A DNA stretch of 64,000 bases from an uncultured Clostridia bacterium (GTDB taxonomy: Bacteria > Bacillota > Clostridia > Oscillospirales > Acutalibacteraceae): the NCBI GenBank assembly GCA_944412445.1, contig CALYBJ010000002.1:1-64000 (forward strand), in the 5' to 3' direction. The position numbers and the translations under genes were made by a program. Below the pieces are notes generated by a model. The model was given only the letters and a program-made list of their open reading frames with translations, ran no database searches and was not told the origin of the DNA. The stretch's first letter is position 1. Each line of letters starts with the position of its first letter. This document shows positions 36,057-45,072 of this stretch, piece by piece.

Positions 36057-37202
36057 CTAACGCCAGAAATATGAAAATCCGGTGTCATACAAGCTTTTGA
36101 GGTCCGCATACCTGCCGTATTTTGAAGGACATCCCATAACCACTGCAATAAAGGTCTTTTCCTTGCCGGTTTTGTCAATATATTTTTTTGCGGCAGAAAC
36201 AAGGCAGATTCCGGCCAACGAGTGTGAGCCGGTTTTGATTCCTACGGCGTAGGGATAATATCTGCTGCTGTAAGGATTTATAAGTTCATCGGAATTAGTA
36301 TACGATGCGCTTCCGCCTGATTCAAAATACGCCGTTGCCCAGGGCTGGTTTACAGTATTTCTTATAAGCGGAATTGAATACGCTTTTGCACCGATAATCA
36401 TCATATCGTATGCGGAGACATAGTGATTGCTGTTAGGGAAACCGTCCGGGTTTGCAAAGTGTGAATCATTCATGCCTAATTTTTTTGCATAGTCGTTCAT
36501 CATGCTGATAAAATAATTCAGCGCTTTTGATGCCGACATACTGCTGTCGCCGGAAGCAACTCTTGCAGTGTTTACTGCGATTGTATATGCGGCGTCACAG
36601 CCTGAAGGCACAAGAAGACATTTCAGAATCTCCTTGAACTTTATGCGCTGTCCCTGATATATACCGGCTTTGCTGGTGTTCCACTCCATTAAGTTAAGCT
36701 CGCTGCCTACTTTTAATACATAATTCTCGTCAAGATATTCACTTGCAAGGCAGGCTGTAATAAGCTTTGTTGTGCTTGCAGGGTGGCATCTCAGGTGCAT
36801 ATTTTTGTCATACAAAATTACATCGTTGTCATAGTCATACAAAACAGCCGATTTTGCATAGCCGGTGGAAAAGAGTGTGCTTGTATCAGAAACAAACCTT
36901 CTGTCTGAAAATGTTTCTGCTTTTGCGAAAGGATCAAGCTTTGCGCTTACTCTCAGAATATACCTTGCGTCGGCCGCGTTTACTTTTCCGTTTTTATCAT
37001 AGTCTGCCGCCGTTTGCTGATTCGAGCTGAGTTTTTCAAGAGAGGCAGCTGCTCTTAACACGATTCTCGCGTCGGATGCTGAAATTTTTGCGTCGCCGTT
37101 AACATCGCCTAAAAGTGAAGCAGCTGACACTCCTATTGAAAAAGATGTTATGTAAACGGAAAACGCTAAAACTGCGAATAAAATTTTGATGTAGTTTTTC
37201 AT
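36057..37202 (-). CDS. Dockerin-bearing D-alanyl-D-alanine carboxypeptidase-like protein
   Basis: A secreted S11-family peptidase, 381 residues. Signal peptide 1-28. A type I dockerin module fills about 30-90 with two calcium-loop repeats, GDVNGDAKISASDARIVLR (32-50) and ADYDKNGKVNAADARYILR (66-84). The peptidase domain follows with STTK (Ser143, Lys146) and KTG (323-325). The middle motif is SGC (200-202) instead of SxN, so the catalytic Asn is missing. Dockerins bind cohesins, so the enzyme may be displayed on a scaffoldin or the cell surface. AAGGAGAATAAA precedes the ATG, one base after the methyltransferase stop. Confidence 0.9.
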   Translation of the reverse strand: MKNYIKILFAVLAFSVYITSFSIGVSAASLLGDVNGDAKISASDARIVLRAAASLEKLSSNQQTAADYDKNGKVNAADARYILRVSAKLDPFAKAETFSDRRFVSDTSTLFSTGYAKSAVLYDYDNDVILYDKNMHLRCHPASTTKLITACLASEYLDENYVLKVGSELNLMEWNTSKAGIYQGQRIKFKEILKCLLVPSGCDAAYTIAVNTARVASGDSSMSASKALNYFISMMNDYAKKLGMNDSHFANPDGFPNSNHYVSAYDMMIIGAKAYSIPLIRNTVNQPWATAYFESGGSASYTNSDELINPYSSRYYPYAVGIKTGSHSLAGICLVSAAKKYIDKTGKEKTFIAVVMGCPSKYGRYADLKSLYDTGFSYFWR

Positions 37203-37203
37203 T

Positions 37204-38385
37204 TTATTCTCCTTGTTTTTTAATTAACAAAATTATATTTTCAATATGTCTTGTATGGGGAAACATATCAAAAGGACTGCATTTTTTTACTTTATAACCG
37301 TTTTTGACAAGATAGTAAACATCTCTTGACTGGGTTTCAATATCGCAGGAAATATAAATAATTTTTTCAGGTTTAAGGACTAATATTGAATCAAGAAACT
37401 GTTTGCTGCAGCCTGCTCTGGGGGGATCGGTAAAAATCACATCAGCGTTATTGCCTTCAAGAGCGTACGATTTCATAAAATCTCCGGCATCGGCTTCATA
37501 GAACGAAATATTTTTTATGTTGTTGATTTTTGCGTTTATTACAGCGTCTTTTACAGCGTCCTTGTTAAGCTCCGCGCCTATCACTCTTTCAGCATATTTT
37601 GCTGCCGTGATTCCGATAGTGCCTGTACCGCAGTAAGCGTCAATAACTGTTTCGGCTCCTGACAGCCCGGCAAATTCCACCGCTTTATTGTATAATTTTT
37701 CAGTTTGAACAGGATTAATCTGATAAAAAGATTTCGGTGAAATTCTGAATTTATGCCCGCATAAAATATCGGTTATAAATCCTTTTCCGTATAAAACCTT
37801 TTGTGTTTCGCCTAAAACCATGCTTGTGAATTTATTGTTTATGTTCTGAACGATGGTAGTTATTTCCGGATGTATTTTAAGGAGCTCTTCAACAAAGTGA
37901 TTTTTTCCGGGAAAAACAGGCGTTCCTGTTACAAGAACCACCATTATTTCGCCGGTTGAAAAACCTCTTCTTATCAGCACATGCCTAAGAAAACCGCTCC
38001 CGTTTTTTTCATTGTATACCGACAGGTTAAAAGAAGACAGAAGCTTTCTTACTGTAACAATTATATCGTCAGCGTATTTATCTTCAAGCATACAGGAATC
38101 AACCTTTACAATCCTATGAGTGCTTGACTGATAAATTCCGGAAATAATCATTCCGCTTCTTGTAGTTCCGAAGGCAGCGCTTACTTTATTTCTGTAGTGG
38201 TATGGATTTTCCATGCCTGTTATATTGTCAACCCGGCAGTATTTTCCGAAAAGCTTTACGACCTTAGCCTGTTTATAGGCAAGCTGTCTTTCGTAGTCCA
38301 TGTTCTGAAGCTGACATCCGCCGCATTTTCCTGCTGCCGGGCAATTTTTTTTGTTTGATTTTAAGTTGGATAAAGCGTCTTTCAT
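37204..38385 (-). CDS. 23S rRNA (uracil-C5)-methyltransferase, RlmD/RlmCD family
   Basis: A 393-residue RumA/TrmA-family enzyme that places m5U in rRNA using SAM. The iron-sulfur cysteines CPAAGKCGGC (residues 15-24) plus a later Cys in VKVDSCML are present. The SAM fold has DAYCGTGTIGITAA near residue 250, and the catalytic region has DPPRAGCSKQF and YISCDIETQSRD with its nucleophilic Cys. No TRAM domain precedes it, unlike many RlmCD proteins. Promoter at 38420-38448 on the minus strand. First gene of the operon that runs into the dockerin peptidase. Confidence 0.92.
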   Translation of the reverse strand: MKDALSNLKSNKKNCPAAGKCGGCQLQNMDYERQLAYKQAKVVKLFGKYCRVDNITGMENPYHYRNKVSAAFGTTRSGMIISGIYQSSTHRIVKVDSCMLEDKYADDIIVTVRKLLSSFNLSVYNEKNGSGFLRHVLIRRGFSTGEIMVVLVTGTPVFPGKNHFVEELLKIHPEITTIVQNINNKFTSMVLGETQKVLYGKGFITDILCGHKFRISPKSFYQINPVQTEKLYNKAVEFAGLSGAETVIDAYCGTGTIGITAAKYAERVIGAELNKDAVKDAVINAKINNIKNISFYEADAGDFMKSYALEGNNADVIFTDPPRAGCSKQFLDSILVLKPEKIIYISCDIETQSRDVYYLVKNGYKVKKCSPFDMFPHTRHIENIILLIKKQGE

Positions 38386-38419
38386 AAATTATTTTCCATT
38401 CGTAAATTAAGTAAATCAT

Positions 38420-38448
38420 ATTTTATCATGCTGCAAACAAAAATTCAA
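38420..38448 (-). promoter_or_regulatory. Minus-strand promoter of the methyltransferase operon
   Basis: On the minus strand: TTGAAT (38448-38443), 17-base spacer ending TGA, TAAAAT (38425-38420). Back to back with the lacZ promoter. Confidence 0.65.
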
Positions 38449-38455
38449 TTAAAGA

Positions 38456-38484
38456 TTGAAAAAAAAATATGTTTATGATACAAT
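38456..38484 (+). promoter_or_regulatory. Promoter of the beta-galactosidase gene
   Basis: TTGAAA at 38456-38461, 17-base spacer, TACAAT at 38479-38484, 27 bases before the GTG start. Confidence 0.65.
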
Positions 38485-38511
38485 GTAAAAAACTGTTAGG
38501 GGGTTTTTACA

Positions 38512-41500
38512 GTGAAATATAATTTGCAGAAAAATAATTACAAAAACTTTAAAGTTTTCAGAGATAATATAACCGAACCGAGATCGTATTTTATTCCTTA
38601 CGGCTCCTTTGAAAAGCTTATAAACACTGAAATCAGCAGAGAAAGATATGAGTCTGATATGGTAACATGTCTTTCCGGACAGTGGGATTTTAAGTTTTAT
38701 ATGCACTGCACGAAATTACCCGATGTTTTTGATTCGTCGAGCGTGAAGTTCGATGAAATTAAAGTGCCCTCTACATGGCAGAGAACAGGATATCTGGAGC
38801 CTGTTTATCTTAACTGTCCGTATGAGTTTAAGACAATGTACCCGGCTGTTCCCGAGGATATGCCGGCCGGAATTTACAGAAAAAGGTTTTCCGTTGATGA
38901 TGCTGATAAAAAGTATATACTTACTTTTCTGGGTGCCGCAAGCAATATGGAGGTTTATGTCAACGGAGATTATGTAGGATACTCGGAGGGCTCCCATAAT
39001 ACTGCTGAGTTTGACATTTCGGACAAGATACAGCCAGGGGAAAACGAACTTGTTGTTTTAAGCTTTAAATGGTGCTGCGGCTCATTTCTTGAGGCTCAGG
39101 ATATGTTCAGAGAAAACGGCATTTTCAGGGATGTTCTGCTTACAGCTTATGACAAGTCCTACATTTATGATTATGAGGTTATATCAAGGAAAAACGAAAA
39201 CGGCAGATATGACATGACCTGCAAAGTTGAGGTTCCCGGCTACTCTGAGGGCTGTACGGTTAAGGTCGAGCTTTATGACGGAAATGCTCCCATAGCTTCG
39301 CAGGAGCTTAAGGCCTCTCAGAAAATGAATTTCGAGTTTTCCGGACTTGATGTCAAAGAATGGAATGCGGAGGAGCCTTATGTCTATACGCTGTTCATTA
39401 CCCTTTTTGAAAACGGAAAGGAAGTAATGACTCTTCGCAGTATTACAGGCTTTAAAACCGTAAAAATTACCGGAAATGTTTTTACATTCAACAATAAAAA
39501 AATAAAGTTTAAAGGCGTTAATCATCATGACTCCAATCTTTACACCGGATATGTAATGACTCATGAAGACCTTGAACGCGACATAAAGCTTATGAAGGAA
39601 TATAATGTGAACTCCGTCAGAACCTCGCATTATCCTCCCGATCCGTATTTCCTTATTCTCTGTGATATTTACGGCTTATACGTAGTAGATGAAGCCGATA
39701 TTGAAACACACGGTTTAGGCGAGCTTTGCGATAACGTAAGCGCAATAAGCAGTGATTTGAAGTGGAGATATCATTATATCGACAGAGTAATGAGAATGTA
39801 CAGAAGAGACAGAAACAGGGTTTCGGTCACCATGTGGTCATTGGGAAACGAGTCCGGCGGCTACAAATGTCAGGACAAGTGCTGTGAATGGCTTAAGGCG
39901 CAGGGAACAGAAATTCCGGTACACTATGAAGGCGTTGCCATAACCAAAAGAGTTGCTTATGATGTTGTTTCCGAAATGTATACATCACAGGAAGATGTTG
40001 AAAAAATCGGTCTGGGAAAATACAGAGGAAAGTATAAGGGTGGGTCAAAAGCCGTTATGCAGCATTATTTAAGTAAACCGTTTTTCCTGTGCGAATACGC
40101 TCACGCTATGGGAGTAGGTCCCGGCTCCATGCAGGAATACTGGGACAGTATATATAAGTATGACAATCTTATGGGCGGCTGTATATGGGAATGGGCAGAC
40201 CACAGCGTATACCACGGACCTGAGGATACCAAGTACAAATATAAATATACTTACGGCGGAGACCATAAGGAAAAACAGCATGACGGAAATTTCTGTGTAG
40301 ACGGTTTGTTTTATCCTGACAGAGCTCCTCATACCGGCGCGCTGCAAATGAAAGAGATATACAGGCCTCTTATTTGTGAACACAGTGAAGGCAGTATTTT
40401 TAAATTTACAAATACTAACCGTTTCAGAAGCTCCGGTTATCTTAAAATCAAATGGGTTCTTGAGCGAAACGGTTCTGAGTTTGACAGCGGAACAATTGCG
40501 GCTGATATAAAGCCTGAGGAAACTGCCGAAATTGAAATTGTCCATAAGGCAATTGATACGGAAAACGACTACTTTATGAACATAATTTGTTATGACGGCG
40601 ACTTCGAGGTCTCAAGAGAGCAGATACCTCTGAACGATGTATCCGTGTCGTATAATCTGAAAAATGAAGGAAAAATTGAGATTTGTTCCGACGGTAAAAA
40701 TGTCACTGTCAGATTTGACGGCGGCGAAGCTGTATTTTCTTCGGAAAGCGGATATCTTACTTCTCATATAAAAAACGGCGTTCAGTATCTTAACACCGAA
40801 CCGGCTTCCGGAACGGCAGGCTTTGTTCCCAATGTCTTCAGAGCTCCCCTTGACAATGATATGAATATCAGGGAGAAATGGTTTGAACTCAAGCTTGACA
40901 AGGCGTCTGCTGTCCTTGATTCCTTTGATGTTTGCCTTGACGGCTCATGCGCTTCCGTAATCTCAGTATTTATGATTAAAGGCGGCAAAAAGGACATTTT
41001 TGAATGTATGGTTGACTATACGGTATCGCCCAAGGGTGAAATTAAAATAAGAGCTGTTCTTAATAAGCTTATTGCAGATGAAATTAATTTGCCCAGATTC
41101 GGCATGACGGCTGAGCTTCCTGCTGCATTTGACAATGTAACATACTACGGAAGAGGCAGCAGAGAAAATCTTCCCGATATTACAATTCAGGCGCCGATAG
41201 GCATTTACAAGTCCAAGGTTCACGATATGCACGAACCGTATATCTATCCACAGGACAACTCGGAGCACTGCAATGTAAAGTGGTTAAAGGTTGCCGATGA
41301 CGCAGGTCACGCGATAAATATTTATGCCGAAGAAAGATTCGCATTTAATATTCATGATTACACCCAGGAAAATCTTTATGAGGCCAGGCATCAGGAAGAC
41401 ATTGTAAATGTAGCGTCCTCTATTCTCACTGTGGACGGCTATGTAAGAGGAACAGGCACCAACAGCTGCGGACCCAATACAATGCCTGCCTATGTAATTG

Positions 41501-41547
41501 ACGAGGACAGTATGCTCATATTTGAGTTTACGGTTGTGGCTGAATAA
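38512..41547 (+). CDS. lacZ: GH2 beta-galactosidase (LacZ type)
   Basis: A 1011-residue cytoplasmic enzyme that hydrolyses lactose and beta-galactosides. The five-domain LacZ layout is complete: sugar-binding domain (WQRTGYLEPVYLNCPYEF), immunoglobulin-like domains, TIM barrel with acid/base Glu in TMWSLGNESGGYKC and nucleophile Glu in FFLCEYAHAMGVGPGSM, then the small beta chain (NVFRAPLDNDMN). The start is GTG 38512 with TAGGGGG upstream. No lac permease or regulator is adjacent; a GNAT gene starts two bases after the stop. Confidence 0.95.
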   Translation: MKYNLQKNNYKNFKVFRDNITEPRSYFIPYGSFEKLINTEISRERYESDMVTCLSGQWDFKFYMHCTKLPDVFDSSSVKFDEIKVPSTWQRTGYLEPVYLNCPYEFKTMYPAVPEDMPAGIYRKRFSVDDADKKYILTFLGAASNMEVYVNGDYVGYSEGSHNTAEFDISDKIQPGENELVVLSFKWCCGSFLEAQDMFRENGIFRDVLLTAYDKSYIYDYEVISRKNENGRYDMTCKVEVPGYSEGCTVKVELYDGNAPIASQELKASQKMNFEFSGLDVKEWNAEEPYVYTLFITLFENGKEVMTLRSITGFKTVKITGNVFTFNNKKIKFKGVNHHDSNLYTGYVMTHEDLERDIKLMKEYNVNSVRTSHYPPDPYFLILCDIYGLYVVDEADIETHGLGELCDNVSAISSDLKWRYHYIDRVMRMYRRDRNRVSVTMWSLGNESGGYKCQDKCCEWLKAQGTEIPVHYEGVAITKRVAYDVVSEMYTSQEDVEKIGLGKYRGKYKGGSKAVMQHYLSKPFFLCEYAHAMGVGPGSMQEYWDSIYKYDNLMGGCIWEWADHSVYHGPEDTKYKYKYTYGGDHKEKQHDGNFCVDGLFYPDRAPHTGALQMKEIYRPLICEHSEGSIFKFTNTNRFRSSGYLKIKWVLERNGSEFDSGTIAADIKPEETAEIEIVHKAIDTENDYFMNIICYDGDFEVSREQIPLNDVSVSYNLKNEGKIEICSDGKNVTVRFDGGEAVFSSESGYLTSHIKNGVQYLNTEPASGTAGFVPNVFRAPLDNDMNIREKWFELKLDKASAVLDSFDVCLDGSCASVISVFMIKGGKKDIFECMVDYTVSPKGEIKIRAVLNKLIADEINLPRFGMTAELPAAFDNVTYYGRGSRENLPDITIQAPIGIYKSKVHDMHEPYIYPQDNSEHCNVKWLKVADDAGHAINIYAEERFAFNIHDYTQENLYEARHQEDIVNVASSILTVDGYVRGTGTNSCGPNTMPAYVIDEDSMLIFEFTVVAE

Positions 41548-41548
41548 T

Positions 41549-41974
41549 ATGGCAGACACTTGTATAAAAAGAGTTTCCGGCGAGGAAGTAAAAAATTTGC
41601 GTATTGCTGTTTTCTCAACAGAACAGAGGTATCCGAAGGACATGCTGTTTGACTGTCATGAAAAAGAAGCAATTTTTTACGGCTTCTTTTCAGCCGATGA
41701 AATTTCCGGCTGCTGCAGATTATATAGAGAATCAGCAAACACCGTACATATTGACAATATAGCCTTTTCTCCGAAAATGCGGGGAAAAGGCTTCGGAAAA
41801 AAATTTATACTTGATGTTGCCGAAAAATGCTTTGAAACAGGCTTTAAGCGGATAACAATAAACGCAAAAAAGGAAGCTGTAGGTTTTTATCTGAAATGCG
41901 GCTTTGAAATTTGCGGAGATGAGTTTGCAGATGAAAATTTTGTACGCATACCTGTTGTAAAAAGTATTCTATAA
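41549..41974 (+). CDS. GNAT-family N-acetyltransferase
   Basis: A 141-residue acetyltransferase. The acetyl-CoA motif is IDNIAFSPKMRGKGFGKKFI (R-x-x-G-x-G). KEAVGFYLKCGFEICGDEF is typical of the ElaA/YjcF-type group. The ATG lies two bases after the lacZ stop; the longer in-frame extension starting within lacZ is not used. Co-transcribed with lacZ. Acceptor unknown. Confidence 0.85.
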   Translation: MADTCIKRVSGEEVKNLRIAVFSTEQRYPKDMLFDCHEKEAIFYGFFSADEISGCCRLYRESANTVHIDNIAFSPKMRGKGFGKKFILDVAEKCFETGFKRITINAKKEAVGFYLKCGFEICGDEFADENFVRIPVVKSIL

Positions 41975-42012
41975 ATGTAACAGATAATTTTATGTTGGAT
42001 GTGGATATTCTA

Positions 42013-42522
42013 ATGGCAAAAAAAATGAAGGACTATAATGTATTCAGATGCCCGTATTGTTCTTGCGAATATTTCGACGAAGATGCCGGAAAGGGAAAAA
42101 CAGTGGGCAATCCTGTAATTTCATGTCCGAACTGCGGAAAATCCATACTGAGGAAGTCAGTATTGGAGCCGGCTTTGATAAGAGGCAGCAGATATTTTGA
42201 TATAAAATTTGCCTCTCTTTACAGGAAATTAAAATACGGAGTCATCTTTATATATGCAGTTTTTCTGCTTTTAATTGTTATGAAAGCAGACTTGCTTTTG
42301 TCTCTTTACTTAATAGGCATGGCGCTTCTTATTTATATCGCATACGAAATCATACGAGTCGTTCATATGAGGTCATTTTTAAAATCCGACGAGTATTACA
42401 GTGAGATAGCTTTTTCCCTGAACCGGCTGTCGGATAAAAAATATGCTGAAATGATTACCGAAATACAGGGTATTGACAGCAGCAGCGTTTATTTTTATGA
42501 GCTTTATAGCAGCAAGCAATAA
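42013..42522 (+). CDS. Zinc-ribbon protein with two TM helices, unknown function
   Basis: About 169 residues. An N-terminal zinc ribbon, CPYCSCEYF then CPNCGKSIL, precedes two adjacent TM helices (about 74-93 and 97-117) and a soluble C-terminal tail of 50 residues. I recognise no named family. Start uncertain: ATG at 42013 has GGATGTGG upstream, ATGs at 41992 and 42025 are alternatives. It lies between the GNAT gene and the DUF2207 gene, both on the same strand, and may share their transcript. Confidence 0.7.
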   Translation: MAKKMKDYNVFRCPYCSCEYFDEDAGKGKTVGNPVISCPNCGKSILRKSVLEPALIRGSRYFDIKFASLYRKLKYGVIFIYAVFLLLIVMKADLLLSLYLIGMALLIYIAYEIIRVVHMRSFLKSDEYYSEIAFSLNRLSDKKYAEMITEIQGIDSSSVYFYELYSSKQ

Positions 42523-42550
42523 ATAAAATTATTTTGAAAGGAAGACTCGA

Positions 42551-44068
42551 ATGAAAAAAATAGTATCGGTTTTAGTTGCAATCATGTTGCTTTTCTCTCT
42601 GGTATTCAGCTTTTCTGCAAATGCGGCGTCAAATTTATCTGTTGTAGGATTAACTGTTTATGCTGATCTGAATACAGACGGCACGGTTGATATTACGGAA
42701 ATCTGGCAGATTGAATATCCCGACGCAGCCGAAGGCTTTACAAGATGGATAGATTTATATAACGGCTCCGGAACCAATGCCGTGACCGCCATACAAAAGT
42801 TTGATGAAATACAGAATTTATCTGTAAGCGCTGACGGCAAACAGATGGAACAGGGTTCAGGCAACGGAACATATTCCTGCAATACATCTGCGGACGGCTC
42901 AAGCTATGATATTGTTATTGCGGATAAAACAGACGGAGCTGTTACTGAAAGAGAATATGTAATTTCCTATACACTGACAGGCGCCCTTAAAAAGACAGAC
43001 GGAAAGGCAAACTTTTCACATATTTTTATAGGAAAGGCCTTTCAGTATACGTGTAACAATGTAACTGTAAATATTAACGCTCCTGCCGGCGTTAGCGGAG
43101 AAGATATTGAATTTGCCGAAGACACAAGCAAAACTATTTCAGTAAGCGGCAGCACTGCGGTTTATCAGATGAACAGGGTATATGATACCTTTGTCGTTGA
43201 TGTTTCCATGCCCGATAATGTGTTTAATGAAGGTGCTTTAGTCTCATATTCTTCATTCTCTCAGATAGCCTCTGATGTAAGAAACTTTGCCGTAACAGCA
43301 TTTCCATGGATAATTTTAGCAGTCGCTGTTGTGTTAGTGATTATTCTTGTTTTATACACTGACAGGATTAAAAGGCTTAAAATTGAAAAGAAAACTGCAA
43401 AAGGCATTAAAGAAGAAGATTTGAATAACTGTGTCGGACTTCCTGCGGGAATTACCCCCTGTGCGGCATACAAAATGCTTGTTCCGTATTCAAAAACAGC
43501 TCCTAAGTTTACCTCAAAAAAAGTTCCTTGTCTTTTCGGTCTTGCTGTTCTGGAGTGCATGGAAAAAGGCTATATAAAACAGGACGGAAAAAATCTTGTT
43601 GTAGAAACTCCGAAAGAAGAAATTAACGCTTATCTTGCAAGCGTGCTTAATTTTCTGAAAACTTTCTCCGCAAAAAACGGAAGCAAATATGTAATTGATG
43701 AAGAATTTTACAGCAGAGTTTCAAATGAATGTGAAACGAGATATGATGATATAGCAAAATACCTGGCGACATTTTACAGCTTTATACCTGAAATAAACGG
43801 CAAATATTTTAAAGATGAGAAGAATGTTGAAAATTATAAAAATACATATTTGCTTAAGCTGAAAATACAAAAGCTTGACCTGAAATACAGCTTTGAAGAC
43901 TGTGTAAAAAAGGTTTTATCCGGAGTTACCCCGGACAATCCGGAAGTTTTCGGAATGATTTTTGACACTTCGGCGGAAAAGCTTTTTAAGACAAAAAATG
44001 AAGACGGCATAAACGCTCTTTCAAATTCGATTTATGCAATGTATAAGGTTTTTGTTAAATCAAAATAA
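42551..44068 (+). CDS. DUF2207 membrane protein
   Basis: A 505-residue envelope protein. Signal peptide 1-25, then an extracytoplasmic DUF2207 domain (about 28-235) with the family-like DITEIWQIEYPDAAEGFTRW. A TM helix at about 249-268 (FPWIILAVAVVLVIILVLY) is followed by a 235-residue cytosolic part without a recognised fold. Family function unknown. AAAGGAAG precedes the ATG. Preceded by the zinc-ribbon membrane protein. Confidence 0.88.
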   Translation: MKKIVSVLVAIMLLFSLVFSFSANAASNLSVVGLTVYADLNTDGTVDITEIWQIEYPDAAEGFTRWIDLYNGSGTNAVTAIQKFDEIQNLSVSADGKQMEQGSGNGTYSCNTSADGSSYDIVIADKTDGAVTEREYVISYTLTGALKKTDGKANFSHIFIGKAFQYTCNNVTVNINAPAGVSGEDIEFAEDTSKTISVSGSTAVYQMNRVYDTFVVDVSMPDNVFNEGALVSYSSFSQIASDVRNFAVTAFPWIILAVAVVLVIILVLYTDRIKRLKIEKKTAKGIKEEDLNNCVGLPAGITPCAAYKMLVPYSKTAPKFTSKKVPCLFGLAVLECMEKGYIKQDGKNLVVETPKEEINAYLASVLNFLKTFSAKNGSKYVIDEEFYSRVSNECETRYDDIAKYLATFYSFIPEINGKYFKDEKNVENYKNTYLLKLKIQKLDLKYSFEDCVKKVLSGVTPDNPEVFGMIFDTSAEKLFKTKNEDGINALSNSIYAMYKVFVKSK

Positions 44069-44086
44069 GTCTTATTAAACGTAACA

Positions 44087-44128
44087 GGCGGGATACAATC
44101 TTTCGCTTTCTCGGGAGATTATCCCGCC
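44087..44128 (+). terminator. Hairpin after the DUF2207 gene
   Basis: GGCGGGAT (44087-44094) and ATCCCGCC (44121-44128) pair across a 26-base loop. The T tract (GTTGATTTCATTT) is poor, so terminator status is only likely. Confidence 0.45.
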
Positions 44129-44164
44129 GTTGATTTCATTTAAAATACAGTTTAGGGTGAACAA

Positions 44165-45064
44165 ATGGATTTAGGTACGATTACAATAAGGGAAGCTCTC
44201 GCAGCTAAAAATAAAAACCGCAGTGAAGAGCATATTGAGGATACCCGGCGTGCTCAGGAAAAAATCGGAAAATTTTTAGAAAAAATATATGATGACAATC
44301 TGATTTATCAAACTGTTATGTTCCGTAATTTTATAGGCTCATGGGCAGCACCGAAAGAACAGTTTCATAACGGGATAATCATGTATGTTCACGGAGGCGG
44401 TTTTTGCTGCGGCAATCTTGACTATGCTAAGGGTTTTGCGTCCGTGCTTGCAAAAAAATATAATATCAGGGTTTTTTGTCTTGCGTACCGGCTTGCACCT
44501 GAATATCCTTTTCCTTCAGCTCTCGAGGACTGCATCGAAGCCTATAAATATTTGCTTTCTTTCGGGTACAGTCCGAAGGAAATAGTGCTTGCAGGGGAGT
44601 CGGCAGGAGGAGGACTTATTAACAGCCTGTGCCTTAAGCTTCGGGATATAGGCGAAGACCTGCCGGCAGGACTTATAAACATATCGCCCTGGACCGACCT
44701 GACATTGTCCGGAGAATCTTTTTATAGGAATGCTGATATTGATGTTGCGCTTACACCTATGCAGCTAAGCTTTTATGCGGAAACCTATGCGGAAAGCTTT
44801 GACAGAAAAAAACCGTACATTTCTCCCGTATTCGGTGATTTTAAAGGTTTTCCGCCGTCACTTATTTTTGTGGGAAGCGATGAAATACTGCTTGACGATT
44901 CCTTAAGGCTGTATAATAAATTAAGCGATGCAGGGGTTGACTGCCATATCAGTGTAGGTGAGGGGCTGTGGCATGTTTATCCGCTGTACGGAATAAAGGA
45001 AAGCAAGTCGGTATATGATCAGATTTACAGCTTCCTACGCAGAATATTAAATGACAAAATATAG
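44165..45064 (+). CDS. Alpha/beta hydrolase (HSL-type esterase)
   Basis: A 299-residue esterase/lipase of the hormone-sensitive lipase family. Oxyanion-hole motif YVHGGGFCCGNLDY near residue 77; nucleophile elbow GESAGGG; Asp in VGSDEILLDDS; catalytic His in EGLWHVYPLYG. Cytoplasmic, no signal peptide. Substrate probably a short acyl ester. AGGGTGAACAA is the RBS. The next gene starts eight bases after the stop. Confidence 0.9.
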   Translation: MDLGTITIREALAAKNKNRSEEHIEDTRRAQEKIGKFLEKIYDDNLIYQTVMFRNFIGSWAAPKEQFHNGIIMYVHGGGFCCGNLDYAKGFASVLAKKYNIRVFCLAYRLAPEYPFPSALEDCIEAYKYLLSFGYSPKEIVLAGESAGGGLINSLCLKLRDIGEDLPAGLINISPWTDLTLSGESFYRNADIDVALTPMQLSFYAETYAESFDRKKPYISPVFGDFKGFPPSLIFVGSDEILLDDSLRLYNKLSDAGVDCHISVGEGLWHVYPLYGIKESKSVYDQIYSFLRRILNDKI

Positions 45065-45072
45065 GTGATTAT

